Assembly (NCBI GenBank): GCA_016929395.1
Contig: JAFGIX010000003.1
Span: 62,001-126,000 of the forward strand
DNA from: Candidatus Zymogenus saltonus
GTDB lineage: Bacteria > Desulfobacterota > Zymogenia > Zymogenales > Zymogenaceae
DNA length: 64,000 nt
Direction of reading: 5' to 3'
In this document: one piece after another, positions 63,476-64,000 of the stretch
How the letters are laid out: each line of letters opens with the position of its first letter
How positions within the stretch are numbered: the first letter of the stretch is position 1
Notes under the pieces: model-generated
Told to the model about the DNA's origin: nothing
The model's database searches: none
Seen by the model: only the letters and a program-made list of their open reading frames with translations
Made by a program: the position numbers and the translations under genes

Positions 63476-64000
63476 TTCCGGTCTCCGATCCAAAGAGGGG
63501 CGCGGCGGCGTTGAGGGATGAGATAGTATCGGCCATGACAAGGGTCGTCGATTCGGGGTGGTACATCCTGGGCGGGGAGGTCTCCGCCTTTGAGGAGGAG
63601 TTCGCCCGATACGTTGGGATAAAGCACGCCGTATCCGTGGCCTCCGGGACGGACGCCCTGACCCTTTCCCTTATGGTCTTGGGAGTAGGTCCGGGGGACG
63701 GCGTTGTGACGGTCCCGAACACCGCCTTTCCCACCGCCGCTGCTATAACAAGGGCGGGCGGGAGGCCGGTTTTTGTGGACGTCGATCCGGTATCCCGCAC
63801 GATGGACCCCTACCTCTTGGAGGAGCTTCTTAAGTCGGGAGGAGGCGGCGCTAAGGGGGAGGGCGAAATAAAGGGGATCATTCCCGTCCACCTCTACGGC
63901 GGGCCGGCGGATATGGACGCCGTCAACGATATTGCAAAAAAGAACGGCCTCTTTGTCCTCGAGGACTGCGCCCAGGCCCACGGCGCCCTCTATAAGGGGG
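63472..64000 (+). CDS. DegT/DnrJ/EryC1/StrS aminotransferase, N-terminal part (cut by window)
   Basis: PLP-dependent sugar aminotransferase, here 176 residues before the window ends. The start [17 protein letters not shown], the donor/PLP region [14 protein letters not shown] (about 45-58), [18 protein letters not shown] and [11 protein letters not shown], and the aspartate of [10 protein letters not shown] (about 165-174) are typical. The catalytic lysine lies beyond the edge. It would make an aminodeoxysugar, probably for O-antigen or capsule, fitting the glycosyltransferases upstream. ATG 63472 overlaps the GT2 stop. Confidence 0.93.
   Translation, partial: MIPVSDPKRGAAALRDEIVSAMTRVVDSGWYILGGEVSAFEEEFARYVGIKHAVSVASGTDALTLSLMVLGVGPGDGVVTVPNTAFPTAAAITRAGGRPVFVDVDPVSRTMDPYLLEELLKSGGGGAKGEGEIKGIIPVHLYGGPADMDAVNDIAKKNGLFVLEDCAQAHGALYKG

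Overview
The window looks like one stretch of chromosome from a Gram-negative (diderm), probably anaerobic bacterium of the Desulfobacterota/'deltaproteobacterial' type. The evidence is the LPS inner-core machinery (heptose-1-phosphate adenylyltransferase, GT9/GT4/GT2 glycosyltransferases), an AsmA-type envelope protein, many lipoproteins, a sigma-54 NtrB/NtrC-like pair, a PATAN response regulator with a Roadblock protein, a TAXI binding protein, the TIGR03960-like radical SAM/RNase G pair and acyl-CoA enzymes. Codon use is the same throughout (very rich in AGG and ATA). I see no phage, insertion sequence, tRNA, rRNA or CRISPR. The lineage is an inference; no marker gene proves it.

Layout. 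1-7058 (+): leuB (5' end missing), asd, a large unknown membrane/coiled-coil protein, ecfT, truA, bioY and an unknown helical protein, tightly packed and partly with overlapping start/stop codons. 7118-8426 (-): a DUF488 protein and an exported unknown. 8730-15479 (+): a PDZ/multi-TM/GAF class III adenylate cyclase, a radical SAM/DUF2344 protein and RNase G. 15657-17808 (+): groESL under a classical CIRCE operator, with its terminator. 17883-19066 (+): two exported TPR proteins. 19795-26034 (-): a lipoprotein, a parvulin lipoprotein, an aldehyde dehydrogenase, a 3-hydroxyacyl-CoA dehydrogenase and a TauE-like permease; between the last two lie two large inverted-repeat elements. 26237-27535 (+): asnS. 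27859-35884 (-): addA, addB and a histone-deacetylase-like hydrolase. 36148-40161 (+): a cytosolic NtrB-like kinase, an NtrC-like sigma-54 activator, then a good sigma-54 promoter leading into a receiver-PATAN protein and a Roadblock protein. 40707-45648 (+): an unknown protein, a DUF2520 Rossmann protein, AsmA and rfaE2. 46201-46530 (-): trxA. 46784-51369 (+): a D-threonine-aldolase-like PLP enzyme, a CreD-like membrane protein and an acyl-CoA ligase. 51528-53725 (-): a C45-like Ntn hydrolase without the usual cysteine and a TAXI binding protein. 53931-58634 (+): an exported protein with a perfect CRP-type palindrome in its leader, a BamE-like small protein, a divergent phosphoglycerate kinase and a Tat-lipoprotein amidohydrolase. 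58760-59563 (+) is a ComF-like protein and 59590-60075 (-) a lipoprotein. 60349-64000 (+): GT9, GT4, GT2 and the start of a DegT aminotransferase.

Most notable: (i) the 102-bp element at 24928-25029, which folds on paper into a 28-bp bulged helix closing a three-way junction, with a second hairpin element 11 bp away; (ii) the sigma-54 cascade 36148-40161, where the kinase/activator genes directly precede a promoter of the type they would act on; (iii) a pattern of G-rich, sometimes tandem-repeated tracts on the coding strand between stop codons and downstream terminators; (iv) a CRP-type site in the same window as an adenylate cyclase; (v) several enzymes with altered active-site or signature motifs.
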